In this document: positions 17,526-26,341 of the stretch, piece after piece | Numbering within the stretch: the first letter of the stretch is position 1 | How the letters are laid out: each line of letters starts with the position of its first letter | NCBI GenBank assembly: GCA_016702305.1 | Contig: JADJEH010000017.1 | Coordinates: forward strand, 620,001-684,000 | DNA: 64,000 bases | Source of the DNA: a bacterium | GTDB taxonomy: Bacteria > Electryoneota > RPQS01 | Reading direction: 5' to 3' | Translations under genes and position numbers: made by a program | The notes under the pieces: generated by a model | Seen by the model: only the letters and a program-made list of their open reading frames with translations | The model's database searches: none | What the model was told of the DNA's origin: nothing

Positions 17526-19166
17526 CTATTCCTTGGCACCATTTACCGAGGGCAGGCGGAAATCGCTCAGCACGCCCGGCGTGGTGGCGAAGGTCACATG
17601 GTAATGCGCATGCACAATTGCATTGGTCACGCCCGGATCGGTGTAGGTCGAAGCGGTGGTCGTGCCGATAATGTTGTATACTCCGGCGGGCATCGTGGCG
17701 CGCCAGATGCTCCAGTCGTGTTGCTGAGGTGCCTGTGTCCAACTCAGCACAATATCACTGCCGTTGGAGTTGATCACCAACAGCGGACCGACGGTCACCG
17801 TGTCAAGCGCGACATTGCTCCATTGGCCCAGATCGTTGCGCAACCTGACGCCCACGACATGCAGGCCCATGGGCACGGAATCCGTCATCGTAATGTAGGC
17901 ACTTTCGTTCAATTCGTCCCACACGCCATCCGACGGCAACAACGGCAAGCCGTTGCCTTCGCCGGGATCGGCATTCACCCAGCATTCACCGCCCGCGATA
18001 TGGCCGGCGTTCGGATCGAGACTGCCCGGCATCACGAAGAAACGGCGGCAATCGGGAGAACTCCAGATGCCGCGTTCGTCCTGATAGCGCGCGCAAACTG
18101 TGTGTGTGCCATAGCCCATCGCGCTCGCCGGAAGATGCGCGATTAGGTTGGCGAAGCTCGAATCGGTCACATCGTGGTAGGTTGCTGGCTGCGCGTCCAC
18201 TTGCAACTCGACCTGCGTGACGTTCAAGGTGTCGTTCGCGGCGGGCGCGAATTTGTAGAACCACTCGCCGTGAATTTGGCCCCAATTGCCGAAGTTGTCA
18301 CGGGCGCGCACATTGACATAGTGCAAACCGTTCGTGAGCGTGTTCACGGCGATATTGCGAATCATCTGCACCAACGAAGCGTCGGGGACGTCATATACCG
18401 TGCCGACGTTGCCATCGAAACCTACTTGCAGTTCGAGCACTTCGCGGTTCGAAGGCGTAATCTGCGGGAATTTATAGAACCACTCGCTGTGAATGGAACT
18501 CCAGACCCCGAAATTATCACGAGCACGAACGTTGACGTAGTGCAGGCCGTTGGTCAGCGCATCCACCGCAATATTGCGAATCAACTGCGTCGTCGAACCG
18601 TCGGGTACGTCATGGATTGCTCCGACGCTGCCGTCAAAGCCGATTTGCAGCTCGAGCACTTCGCGGTTCGAGGGGGTGATCGTCTGGTACTTGTAGATCC
18701 ACTCGCTGTGAATCTGGCTCCAGTTGCCGAAATTGTCACGGGCGCGAACGTTGACATAGTGCAGGCCGTTGGTCAGTGCGGCAATCGGGACATTGCGAAT
18801 CAGTTGCACTGATGACGCGTCAGGCACGTCATAGACCGTGCCGACGTTGCCGTCGAAGCCGATTTGCAATTCGAGCACTTCGCGGTTGGAGGTCGTGACC
18901 GGAGCGTATTTGAAAATCCACTCGCGGTCAGCCGAGCCCCAGCCCGCCGAGTCGTCGTAAGCCCGGATGAAGAGCTGGTGCAGTCCGGCGCTGAGTGCGT
19001 TGATCGGAATGTTCTGCACCACGTTCACCTGTGCACCGGGAGCGGCAACCGTCAGCGGTGCTCCGGTTCCAGCGGGCGCCGGTGTGTCCCACGAGTACTC
19101 GACGGCCGTGATGTTGTTCGCGAACAGATTAGCTGTGCACAGCAGCAGCAAGAGAATATATCTCAT
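17526..19166 (-). CDS. Exported protein with near-identical 73-residue tandem repeats
   Basis: 546 residues from the ATG at 19166. The upstream beta-helix gene stops at 19177, only 10 bp away, so translation is probably coupled; the ribosome site is weak. Signal peptide MRYILLLLLCTANLFA. An N-terminal partial unit is followed by three units of 73 residues, each starting SNREVLELQ and containing GLHYVNVRARDNFG and a WIYKY or WFYKF end. They are nearly identical in protein and DNA. Two more divergent units and a C-terminal Fn3-like part (DIVLSWTQAPQQHDWSIWRA) follow. No sorting tail or catalytic motif. The repeats look like beta-sandwich surface modules. I do not recognise a named family. Confidence 0.82.
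   Translation of the reverse strand: MRYILLLLLCTANLFANNITAVEYSWDTPAPAGTGAPLTVAAPGAQVNVVQNIPINALSAGLHQLFIRAYDDSAGWGSADREWIFKYAPVTTSNREVLELQIGFDGNVGTVYDVPDASSVQLIRNVPIAALTNGLHYVNVRARDNFGNWSQIHSEWIYKYQTITPSNREVLELQIGFDGSVGAIHDVPDGSTTQLIRNIAVDALTNGLHYVNVRARDNFGVWSSIHSEWFYKFPQITPSNREVLELQVGFDGNVGTVYDVPDASLVQMIRNIAVNTLTNGLHYVNVRARDNFGNWGQIHGEWFYKFAPAANDTLNVTQVELQVDAQPATYHDVTDSSFANLIAHLPASAMGYGTHTVCARYQDERGIWSSPDCRRFFVMPGSLDPNAGHIAGGECWVNADPGEGNGLPLLPSDGVWDELNESAYITMTDSVPMGLHVVGVRLRNDLGQWSNVALDTVTVGPLLVINSNGSDIVLSWTQAPQQHDWSIWRATMPAGVYNIIGTTTASTYTDPGVTNAIVHAHYHVTFATTPGVLSDFRLPSVNGAKE
18223..18880 (-). repeat. Three tandem 219-bp coding repeats
   Basis: The same sequence (TCGCGGTTC/G on the plus strand) recurs at 18442, 18661 and 18880, exactly 219 bp apart. 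The units encode the 73-residue modules of 17526..19166. The high nucleotide identity suggests recent duplication or gene conversion. Confidence 0.8.
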
Positions 19167-19176
19167 GCGCGCCTGA

Positions 19177-20244
19177 TTAGTAGCGCGGACCGACGCGGCC
19201 CGTGGTGTTGACATTGAGCGAATCACCCGCGATGATCGCCGCCGGAGCGATGATCGAGGTCACGAACGGATAGGAAGACACACCGTTCTCCACGAACTGA
19301 TACGGGCCGCCGTAGATGCCGAGGTCCGAACGCGAGCCGTCACGATCCAAAAGTGAGGGCACACCGGCGTCAATCAACGACGAACCGGCCGCGAGATGCA
19401 AGTCGCTGATGCCTTGCTCGTAGTTGTTCGCTTCGGTGTACAGCACGAACGGATCGGCTGCCAACGTGATGCCGTTCGTTCCTGGCGGAGCAGGCGTCTG
19501 GGAAGCATTGTAGTCAAACAAGGCGCTCGAAGAGTAGGTGCCCCACGTGCCGCCGGAGTTCCAATCCCAGACAATATTGTTCGCGACGTACATGCCGTAG
19601 TTACCCGGCGACGCAAACATCTCGCGCACGTTAACCATCGTGTTGTTCACGAATGTCAGGAAGCGCGGAGTACCGTCGAGCAGCGTCTGCGTGGCCGCTT
19701 GCGTGGTCGCCATGGTGATCAGGCAGTTGCGAATCACGAGGGAGTCCTGCACCGTCCGAATCGCGTCGGCATTCAAAGCGTTGTTGCCGGCCTGATGAAT
19801 GACACAATCTTCAAAGGTCACCCACTTCGACGACGCGCCGGCTTGGCGCTCGAAACATGGATAGATGTTGCTGTTGTAAATGTAGCAGCGACGGAACGTC
19901 AGCGAGTCCGGTGTTGTATAGGCATAGAAAGTTTGAGCGGCGGTATTACTGTTCACGCGCATGCCTTCGACCGAGCACCCCGTCGAGCCGGTATTGAAAT
20001 AGAAATAGGACGAGGTCACGAGGTCCCAGCCCGCGCCGATGATCTTCACGCGCTTCAGGGAGGTGAAGAAGTCCGTGTAATTGCCCGGCGAGACGATGAT
20101 TGTGTCACCATTGACGGCGGCGTTATAGGCCGCTATGATCGTGGTGTAGGGTGCGCTGCCGTTGGGGTTCACGCGCAGAATCGCGGCTTGAGCCGAGAGC
20201 GAGGCCAGAACGAGACCGAGTGCGTAGGTCAGTAGTCTTTTCAT
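19177..20244 (-). CDS. Secreted right-handed beta-helix protein
   Basis: 355 residues from the ATG at 20244; an in-frame TTG at 20280 is less likely because the signal peptide (MKRLLTYALGLVLASLSAQA) begins at the ATG. After AILRVNPNGSAPYTTIIAAYNAAVNGDTIIVSPGNY, a classic entry to pectin-lyase-type parallel beta-helices, come short repeating strands (LTFRRCYIYNSN, VTFEDCVIHQAG, LVIRNCLITMA, LTFVNNTMV). No catalytic residues can be assigned. The C-terminus (NTTGRVGPRY) is short and has no sorting tail. The gene sits 10 bp ahead of 17526..19166, so the two probably work together. Binding or degradation of a polysaccharide is plausible, not shown. Confidence 0.82.
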   Translation of the reverse strand: MKRLLTYALGLVLASLSAQAAILRVNPNGSAPYTTIIAAYNAAVNGDTIIVSPGNYTDFFTSLKRVKIIGAGWDLVTSSYFYFNTGSTGCSVEGMRVNSNTAAQTFYAYTTPDSLTFRRCYIYNSNIYPCFERQAGASSKWVTFEDCVIHQAGNNALNADAIRTVQDSLVIRNCLITMATTQAATQTLLDGTPRFLTFVNNTMVNVREMFASPGNYGMYVANNIVWDWNSGGTWGTYSSSALFDYNASQTPAPPGTNGITLAADPFVLYTEANNYEQGISDLHLAAGSSLIDAGVPSLLDRDGSRSDLGIYGGPYQFVENGVSSYPFVTSIIAPAAIIAGDSLNVNTTGRVGPRY

Positions 20245-20419
20245 CTTGTTCAGTGTGGTTAACAGGTGCGATGTCTTCAAGTTTGCGAAACCGCTAATTT
20301 ACCAAATCCTTGCAGACATCGCAAGGCCGGACATGGGGCATTTGTCCTATGCTGAGCAGTAGATGGTGAACAATGCGTCACACCGCTCGCCCTAAGCCTC
20401 TTCACGGCGCGATGCAAGC

Positions 20420-20450
20420 AAAACGGCCCGGCGCTTGATGCACCGGGCCG
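20420..20450 (-). terminator. Terminator after the truncated sorting-domain remnant
   Basis: CGGCCCGG (20424-20431) pairs with CCGGGCCG (20443-20450) and is followed on the minus strand by TTTTGCTT. It resembles the hairpins that close other secreted-protein genes here. It now follows only the gene remnant at 20477..20554. Confidence 0.65.
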
Positions 20451-20476
20451 CAAAGGAAGGCGTTGCCGCGAAGTGA

Positions 20477-20554
20477 TTACGTCAACAGCAGCATCTTCTG
20501 CGTCGAGCCGAATGCGCCCGACTTCAACACGTAGAAATAGAGACCGGAGGGCAC
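20477..20554 (-). pseudogene. Remnant of a C-terminal sorting domain
   Basis: The minus strand encodes PSGLYFYVLKSGAFGSTQK followed by MLLLT and a TAA at 20477-20479. This is the typical last 25 residues of a sorting tail (compare SGLYFAQLHAGSFVSTQK at 63207). Upstream in frame the similarity stops abruptly and runs into the end of the hydrolase gene at 20623. With a terminator still in place, this looks like the 3' end of a gene whose body was deleted. Confidence 0.7.
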
Positions 20555-20622
20555 GGGAGCGCCCCTCGGGCAGTTCCGCGTCATGAAGACCGGCAATCGT
20601 GCGGAATCGGCACAGCGAAGAA

Positions 20623-21942
20623 TCAGCGCATGGCCACAGCGCGGCACCAGTCTACAACTACTTTGACGATGTCCCGGTTGAATTCCTTGTTCGGCATGCC
20701 GCTGATCATGTTGTCAAAGCTGGCCTGCTGGTCAGGCTGGCGGAACATGAAATGATCCATGTCGTCAATCGTAACGAACTCGGCTGTCCCGGGGCGGAAT
20801 GAGTTGATGAGGTCCACGCCATATTGATGCTCCTCGGGCGCGGTCACGAAATCACTGGTGCCCTGAATGAACAGCACCCTGCCCGTGGCCTTCTGCCACA
20901 GCGCGCCGGGATTGTTCAGAACGAGGTCCTTAATGAAGCGCGGATGCACGGGATACTGCAAATACTCAGCAAGTTCGGGATGCGCGGCGATGATCTCGTC
21001 GGCGCTCTGACCGGAATAGCCGAGCAGATAGAGCGCCTGCAATTTCAAGTGCGCCGCGATTTCGATCGAATCGTAAGGCGACTTGGCGAGCAGCATCTGG
21101 CGGCGCTGGTTGATTAATTCGTACTCGCTCCAGTCAATCGCCGAGGTGTTCAGCGCGACGATACCGACGAGCGGAATCTCCGTGCTGATATAGGGGCCGA
21201 CCAGTCCGCCCATGCTGTGACCGAAGGCGATAATGCGCTGCTTGTCGGCGAACTTGAATTTGTCAAGCTGCTTCAGCGCCTCGACGAAGCCGTGCACCTC
21301 GTCATAAAAGCTCATCTCGGCGCAGGGCGGGCCCTGGCTGTCGCCCATGCCGGTAAACTCGACGCGCAGCGTGGCAAAACCCTGCCGTGTGAGTTCCCAG
21401 AGAATTTCTTTGTAAGACTCCATCGAGGCAGCGAGCGGATCCACCGAATAGCAGCCCAGCCCGGGGCAGAGGACGACCAGCGGAAACGGGCCCTCGCCGT
21501 GCGGCTTGGTAAACACGACGCGGCGCAAATGGCCGTCAATATTCACGGCGTCGTGCAGGATCTCAAACTCTTCGCTCGTTTCACGCGGGCGCTCCTTCAG
21601 CGTCACGGACTTCGAGAGCTTTTTGCTGCCGCGCATCAACTCGAGCTTCACTTTCGCGCCGGGGCCAAGTTCTTTGATCAGGCCGGTCAGATCGGCGGAA
21701 GTCTGGAGCGCTTTGCCATCGGCGGTCAACAGAATGTCACCCACTTCGAGACCACCGTCCGCGGCGCTGGAATTGGGAAGAATCATGGGCAGAACGAGAC
21801 CCTGTCCGAACGGCTGGTTGACCGCGAGCAGTTCGGCATCGGTCGCCGGACGCAGTTGCGCGCCGAACTGCGGGCCGCGCGGCAGCGGGTCCTTGGCATA
21901 GGTCAGCGAAACAAGAAGGAGGAAAATCAAGAGGCGAATCAT
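20623..21942 (-). CDS. Exported PDZ-domain alpha/beta hydrolase
   Basis: 439 residues from the ATG at 21942, 7 bases after AGGAG. A signal peptide (MIRLLIFLLLVSLTYA) precedes a PDZ domain at about 40-115 (LVLPMILPNSSAADGGLEVGDILLTADGK). The rest is an alpha/beta hydrolase: oxyanion region CPGLGCYSVDP, nucleophile elbow GHSMGG with Ser243, probable acid Asp364 (GTSDFVTAP) and His397 (DDMDHFMF). The domain resembles dienelactone-hydrolase or BAAT-like esterases and peptidases. An esterase or peptidase acting in the periplasm is likely. The substrate is unknown; the PDZ domain suggests a peptide-end ligand. It lies between the proteases and the sorting-domain remnant and has its own terminator-flanked unit. 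Confidence 0.87.
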   Translation of the reverse strand: MIRLLIFLLLVSLTYAKDPLPRGPQFGAQLRPATDAELLAVNQPFGQGLVLPMILPNSSAADGGLEVGDILLTADGKALQTSADLTGLIKELGPGAKVKLELMRGSKKLSKSVTLKERPRETSEEFEILHDAVNIDGHLRRVVFTKPHGEGPFPLVVLCPGLGCYSVDPLAASMESYKEILWELTRQGFATLRVEFTGMGDSQGPPCAEMSFYDEVHGFVEALKQLDKFKFADKQRIIAFGHSMGGLVGPYISTEIPLVGIVALNTSAIDWSEYELINQRRQMLLAKSPYDSIEIAAHLKLQALYLLGYSGQSADEIIAAHPELAEYLQYPVHPRFIKDLVLNNPGALWQKATGRVLFIQGTSDFVTAPEEHQYGVDLINSFRPGTAEFVTIDDMDHFMFRQPDQQASFDNMISGMPNKEFNRDIVKVVVDWCRAVAMR

Positions 21943-22011
21943 GGGAGTCTCCTGGAAGGTGGGGGTTAACACTTTCTTGGAGTGGCGGGCCGCGCCGGAG
22001 GTTGCACAACG

Positions 22012-22038
22012 AAACGGCCCTCCGAAGAGGGCCGTTTT
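22012..22038. terminator. Bidirectional terminator
   Basis: AAACGGCCCTC (22012-22022), loop CGAA, GAGGGCCGTTT is a perfect 11-bp stem flanked by A and T runs. It lies 22 bp past the stop of 22060..25395. Confidence 0.85.
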
Positions 22039-22059
22039 CGGGACCAAATGGCTAACGGG

Positions 22060-25000
22060 CTATTTCCCGTTCTTGTAGGCCTGCTCTTCGACTTCGTTGT
22101 TCATTAGGAGCGCAGGATTCTCGCGGACAACGCTCATCACAGCGTCGGCCTTTGTCAGACCCAGCGCGGCGTTGTTGCCGGATTCGTTGGGCGCGGTGGC
22201 AGCGACGGGAACGTATTCAGCGGTGACCGCGAAGAAGACTTCAAACGACGGTTCGTTTAGACAGCCGGAACAGTCGAAGGAGTTGGTGGCCACATCGGCA
22301 ATCAGATTGGCAGGCGAGACGATGTCGTTCTGATCCGTCGAACGATAGATATGATAGACATTGGCATTCAGCGCGCTCGACCAGAAGAGCTGCGCCGACG
22401 AGGTGGACGGCTCGACGCGAATGACGAGACTGTCGGGAGCAAGAGCGACCGGCGGCGGGCAGGGCACACCACTGGCGTTTATCACATAGTTGCCGCAGTT
22501 GCTTGAAAAACCGTGCACCAGAATCTGATAGTTGGTATTCGGTTCGGCACGGAAGGTTGCGGTGGACTGATAGGAGAGGCCGCCGCCGCAGTCGTCGTCA
22601 TCGCTGCATACAATCAGCGGCGCGATGTTCGGACAAGTGCCGCCATAGATTCCGAGGCCGGTGTCATAGGAGGAGCCGCACAGCGATACGGTGACGTCCT
22701 GACAGGTCGTCGAGTAGTAGTTGTACACGACTTCACGCGAATCGGGCCCGACGCACGGCGTGTAGTTGTCGGCCATGCAGCAGGTGTTGCCGTAGTCCGT
22801 GAAGGGCAGCGTCGCGATTTGCAGCGCCGTCTCACACACATCGCCGGCGGGCGCAGGGATGGCGCCGGGAATGTTGTAGAACTGAATCGAGAACGGGCCT
22901 GCGCTGTCTTGAAAACCGGAGACAACTATGTAGTAGGTGCGGTTGGCCTCGGCAGCCCATGTCGCTTGACTGGCCAGACCGCAGTAGTCGTCGTTAAACG
23001 CGACAACGGTCGTGCCGGGGCAGGGGCCGCCGGTGCGCACTTCGACATACGAGTCGTAGCCGGTTTCAAAGCACATGGAGACGCCCATATTCTGGCAAAT
23101 CGGCGACGTGTATTGGAACAACACGTCTTTCGCCGCCGGGTTGAAATAGGTCGCGATGTCGTCGCGCGCGGGGCGCGTGTCGCCAAAGTCATTGAACGGG
23201 AGGCTGGGGACGACATAGGGTGTGGCACAGGCATCGTTCCAGACTTCAAGTTCGAGCGACGAGAAGCCGGTCGCACCATTGTATCCGTCCATGGTGATGT
23301 AGTAGACTTGGCCGACGCTGGCATCAAATACGACGGTACTGGCCAATGAGCTCGTTCCGCAGAGGTAGTCGTCGCTGCAGCCAGTGGCCCACGTTCCCGG
23401 GCAGGCACCGCCCTCGCGAACCTGAAGAATCGTGTCGAAATTGATGTAACAGGTCTTGGCGCGCATAACCTGATTGTAAGGCGAGACCCAGTACCAATGC
23501 ACGTCCTGTGCGTCGTTGCTCTGACAGGTCGGGTTGACATCATCTCCGCCGCAATCCGTCGCGCCGTAGGTGAAGTAGGGGACTTCGGTGATTTCGTAGC
23601 CGGGGCACTGCGCGTTGCCCTGCGCACCGGCGGCGGTGCCGGTGACATTCAACACGAAGTTACCCCACGAGGACGCATAGCCTTCCAGCACGATGGTGTA
23701 GCTGACGCCGCCCTGCGCGTTGAACGTGACCTGACTCTGCGTGCCGCAGAAGTCGTCGTTGCAACCGGCTTGCGTAAACCACTGACTGCAGCTCCCCTGA
23801 AACACGAACAGCTCGGTGTCGAAATTTGAGCCGCAAGTCGAGACCGTGACCGTGTGGTCGCAGGGCAGATTCAGCGTGTAGATGACTTCCGGAGCGGTAT
23901 TCGTATAATTGCAGGCGATCGTGTTGAAATTGTTCGCGGCGAAGAGCGTGCTGCCGGACGCGGAAAACGGAAGCGTCGTGATATTCGTGAAGCCCGGCTG
24001 ACCGCAGGAGTCGTTGGGCGGGCCGAAGGGCTGCCAGTAGTTGCTGACTTGCGAGCCGCTGTTGTTGGGATCAAGCCAGTCGCGCAAGCGCGTGCTCTGA
24101 TTGCCGCCGCCGTCCCAGCTTACGGACAGTTTGCCGTATCTGTCCGCGGCATTCGGCGTGCTGCAAGATGATAAACCGCCATGTAACTGGCCAATCACGC
24201 GGCCAGTGTTGGCGATGAGCGGCGAACCGGAGGAGCCGCCCTGAGTGACGCCATTGTCCCATTGCACCGCCCAGTGGGTGTTGGGGAAATTGCCGTTCCA
24301 ACCCGAGGTGGTCGGAGGATTGTAATCTTCACAGCCCTTTTTCACATCGCCGATCGGATGGTGAATGCCATACGTGGACGACGGCGTGCCGGTCCAGCGA
24401 TCCCAACCCATGAACGCAGGAATGAAGGGTGAGTTGGGGCGCGGACGCGACAAGCGAAGCAGGGCGAAGTCCGAGTCGAGCCAATTTGAGAGAAGCGTGG
24501 CGTTCGAGACGACGTGGTTCAAACTACCGTTAGTATTCGGCGAACACGCTGGGCTTTCGTAGTTGAAGTAGAAGAGCCAGTTATTCTGATTGCCATTCAA
24601 GCAATGGTCGGCGGTCAGGAAAAGCGGATCACCGTTCTGCAGAGTGTTGTTGAGCATGGTGCCTGAGCAAACGCCGCCCATCGGATCGGCAACCAGCGCC
24701 ACGGCACGCTTCTCTTCCTGCATGTAGCCAAAGCAATTAATATTGACATGACAGGCTTCGGCATCGCCGAAGGCGTCGAGTGCGTCGCGGTCGCGGGCTT
24801 CGACGTCATGAAAGTGGCGGTAGCCGTGCAGCACGCGCAGCACCGACAGTTCGCCGACGTCCGACTGATCAACGGGCACATGATACTCGAGCGTGACCGC
24901 TTCGCCGCGAATAATCGGCGTTACGTTCGTGCCATCCCAATTGTCCACGCTGGTATAGGGACCGTAGATCATTGAACGGTCGTCGTTGTAGAGAAAGAGC

Positions 25001-25395
25001 TCGCAGGGCTTGACGATGCGCCACTGGTCATAGACCAGCCACGTGTCGGTGGCGTTAGGCGAGACGATCCGCAATCGCCAGATGCGCGAGCCGTCGGGGA
25101 GCATTTCCCACGAACCGGAGTTGTTGAGGTTGTAATTGACTTCCTGCGGCCGGGCAATCAGCGCCGGAGGCGTCACGCCTTGCTGCTGCGCGAGCGCGTA
25201 GTTGGCCTCATCTTCCAGCAGAAACGTGCGGTTGTCCTGCGCGGGCAGCGTCACCGTTTGCGGCGCGGAAACCGAGTACTCGGAACTCGGCGGGAGCAGT
25301 TGCTGATCAGGCGGCGCAAAGGCCTGTGTTTGCGCAAAGGCATACGACGCGCACAACAGCACGAGGAGCGTCCACATAATTCGCGAGCTCTTCAT
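22060..25395 (-). CDS. Large secreted lysyl-endopeptidase-like serine protease with PPC-like modules
   Basis: 1111 residues from the ATG at 25395, preceded by TTAAGGAGAT. Signal peptide (MKSSRIMWTLLVLLCASYAFA), propeptide region, then a trypsin-fold domain with likely triad His264 (LTADHC), Asp309 (DSDFALLRL) and Ser389 (GGSSGSPLI). The N-terminal half closely follows 14848..17322 (YNDDRS, HPIGDVKK). After LRDWLDPNNSG come about four PPC-like modules (PFSASGSTLFAANNF, TYGATDCGGDD, DFGDTRPARDD, DYGNTCCMADNY), each with a CNDD-like acidic turn. A Fn3-like segment (SAQLFWSSALNANVYHIYRS) and a tail without YPNPFN follow. The exit or anchoring route must differ from its homologue, or the tail is an unrecognised variant. 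Probably an extracellular protease. Confidence 0.88.
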   Translation of the reverse strand: MKSSRIMWTLLVLLCASYAFAQTQAFAPPDQQLLPPSSEYSVSAPQTVTLPAQDNRTFLLEDEANYALAQQQGVTPPALIARPQEVNYNLNNSGSWEMLPDGSRIWRLRIVSPNATDTWLVYDQWRIVKPCELFLYNDDRSMIYGPYTSVDNWDGTNVTPIIRGEAVTLEYHVPVDQSDVGELSVLRVLHGYRHFHDVEARDRDALDAFGDAEACHVNINCFGYMQEEKRAVALVADPMGGVCSGTMLNNTLQNGDPLFLTADHCLNGNQNNWLFYFNYESPACSPNTNGSLNHVVSNATLLSNWLDSDFALLRLSRPRPNSPFIPAFMGWDRWTGTPSSTYGIHHPIGDVKKGCEDYNPPTTSGWNGNFPNTHWAVQWDNGVTQGGSSGSPLIANTGRVIGQLHGGLSSCSTPNAADRYGKLSVSWDGGGNQSTRLRDWLDPNNSGSQVSNYWQPFGPPNDSCGQPGFTNITTLPFSASGSTLFAANNFNTIACNYTNTAPEVIYTLNLPCDHTVTVSTCGSNFDTELFVFQGSCSQWFTQAGCNDDFCGTQSQVTFNAQGGVSYTIVLEGYASSWGNFVLNVTGTAAGAQGNAQCPGYEITEVPYFTYGATDCGGDDVNPTCQSNDAQDVHWYWVSPYNQVMRAKTCYINFDTILQVREGGACPGTWATGCSDDYLCGTSSLASTVVFDASVGQVYYITMDGYNGATGFSSLELEVWNDACATPYVVPSLPFNDFGDTRPARDDIATYFNPAAKDVLFQYTSPICQNMGVSMCFETGYDSYVEVRTGGPCPGTTVVAFNDDYCGLASQATWAAEANRTYYIVVSGFQDSAGPFSIQFYNIPGAIPAPAGDVCETALQIATLPFTDYGNTCCMADNYTPCVGPDSREVVYNYYSTTCQDVTVSLCGSSYDTGLGIYGGTCPNIAPLIVCSDDDDCGGGLSYQSTATFRAEPNTNYQILVHGFSSNCGNYVINASGVPCPPPVALAPDSLVIRVEPSTSSAQLFWSSALNANVYHIYRSTDQNDIVSPANLIADVATNSFDCSGCLNEPSFEVFFAVTAEYVPVAATAPNESGNNAALGLTKADAVMSVVRENPALLMNNEVEEQAYKNGK

Positions 25396-25591
25396 CCAAA
25401 TCTCCTTAAGTCTAAGACACAATACGCCGCCCGAAAACAGGCGGCGTTCAGCAAAATATTCTACGACCAACATGTAGTTCAATCTAACGAAAAATCATCG
25501 ATACTACAACAAACCCCATCAGAAATAATAAGTAATTATTGTCCATCCGCTATCCTAACCCGCTGTTAACCCTACACAGGAGTCCCACCTC

Positions 25592-26263
25592 ATGATCCTC
25601 CAGACCCGTTCGCTTCCCATCGCCCTCCTCAGCACGCCGCCTGCTCACGATCAACTGGCGGCGATCCATGCGCTGCCCAATCCGCCCTTGGTGCCGTTGC
25701 ATGAGCATGAAATACACGTGCGCCGCTGTCGCTTGGCAGGCGACGCGATTGACGGCCACTTCGGCTGTTTTCGCACAGGCGATCTCGACAACATCTTGCA
25801 ACTCACCAACGGCGCACCGGCCTTAATCGGACACAACCGCTATTCGATTGCCGTGGCGCGGTTTTTCGGCGGCACGATTGAGCCGCATCTGAATCACCGT
25901 TACATCGTGCCGAATTTCTATTGGCCCAAGGCGCACAGCGGCGCGGAAGATTTTCGCGTGCTGCTGGACAGCGGCATCATCACCGAAGCGTCCATTGCGT
26001 TCACCTTTCAAAAACCCACCTGCGCGGTGTGCGGTCACGACATCCGCGACTGCGAACACGAGCCGGGCGTCATGTACGGCCAGCAGTTGTGCCACTACTG
26101 GTACGACGGCGTGGACAAGGTGCTGGAAGGCAGCTTCGTCTATCGCGGCAGTGAACCGGGCACCGGTGTGCTGGCCGAAATGAAAAACCTGCAGCGCGGC
26201 CTCAAGCACAAGCGCCTGACCATGCGGCTGGGCGGGAAGGTGTATGAGGTCCTTCCGCAATAA
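25592..26263 (+). CDS. Phage prohead-protease-like protein (isolated)
   Basis: 223 residues; ATG at 25592 with CAGGAG 9 bases before. No signal peptide. The core resembles phage head-maturation proteases: a His in ALIGHNRYSIAVARFFGG (His81), then DSGIITEASIAF with Ser134 as likely nucleophile. A zinc-knuckle-like CAVCGHDIRDCEH (Cys144, Cys147, Cys154, His156) follows, a motif I know from prohead proteases of several phage groups, then CHYWYDGVDKVLEGSFVYRGSEPGTGV. Head-maturation proteases cleave scaffold and capsid protein during assembly. No capsid, scaffold or portal gene is adjacent; the nearest phage-like gene is the portal 11 kb away on the same strand. It stands alone between divergent and convergent host genes, with its own ribosome site and terminator. 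A cellular protease of this fold is an alternative. Confidence 0.68.
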   Translation: MILQTRSLPIALLSTPPAHDQLAAIHALPNPPLVPLHEHEIHVRRCRLAGDAIDGHFGCFRTGDLDNILQLTNGAPALIGHNRYSIAVARFFGGTIEPHLNHRYIVPNFYWPKAHSGAEDFRVLLDSGIITEASIAFTFQKPTCAVCGHDIRDCEHEPGVMYGQQLCHYWYDGVDKVLEGSFVYRGSEPGTGVLAEMKNLQRGLKHKRLTMRLGGKVYEVLPQ

Positions 26264-26268
26264 GTTAA

Positions 26269-26300
26269 GGGCCGGTCAATTGACCGGCCCGTATTGTCTT
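26269..26300 (+). terminator. Terminator after the prohead-protease-like gene
   Basis: A perfect 22-bp palindrome, half-site GGGCCGGTCAA (26269-26279), starts 6 bp past the stop and is followed by GTATTGTCTT on the plus strand. Confidence 0.75.
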
Positions 26301-26341
26301 GGACAAAACCCACGCCGGAGGCGCGGGCTAGGCTAAATTGT

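Noticed and set aside
13107..26341. Complete prophage between the portal and protease genes
   Set aside because: Everything between them is minus-strand secreted host protein; no integrase, terminase, tail or lysis gene.
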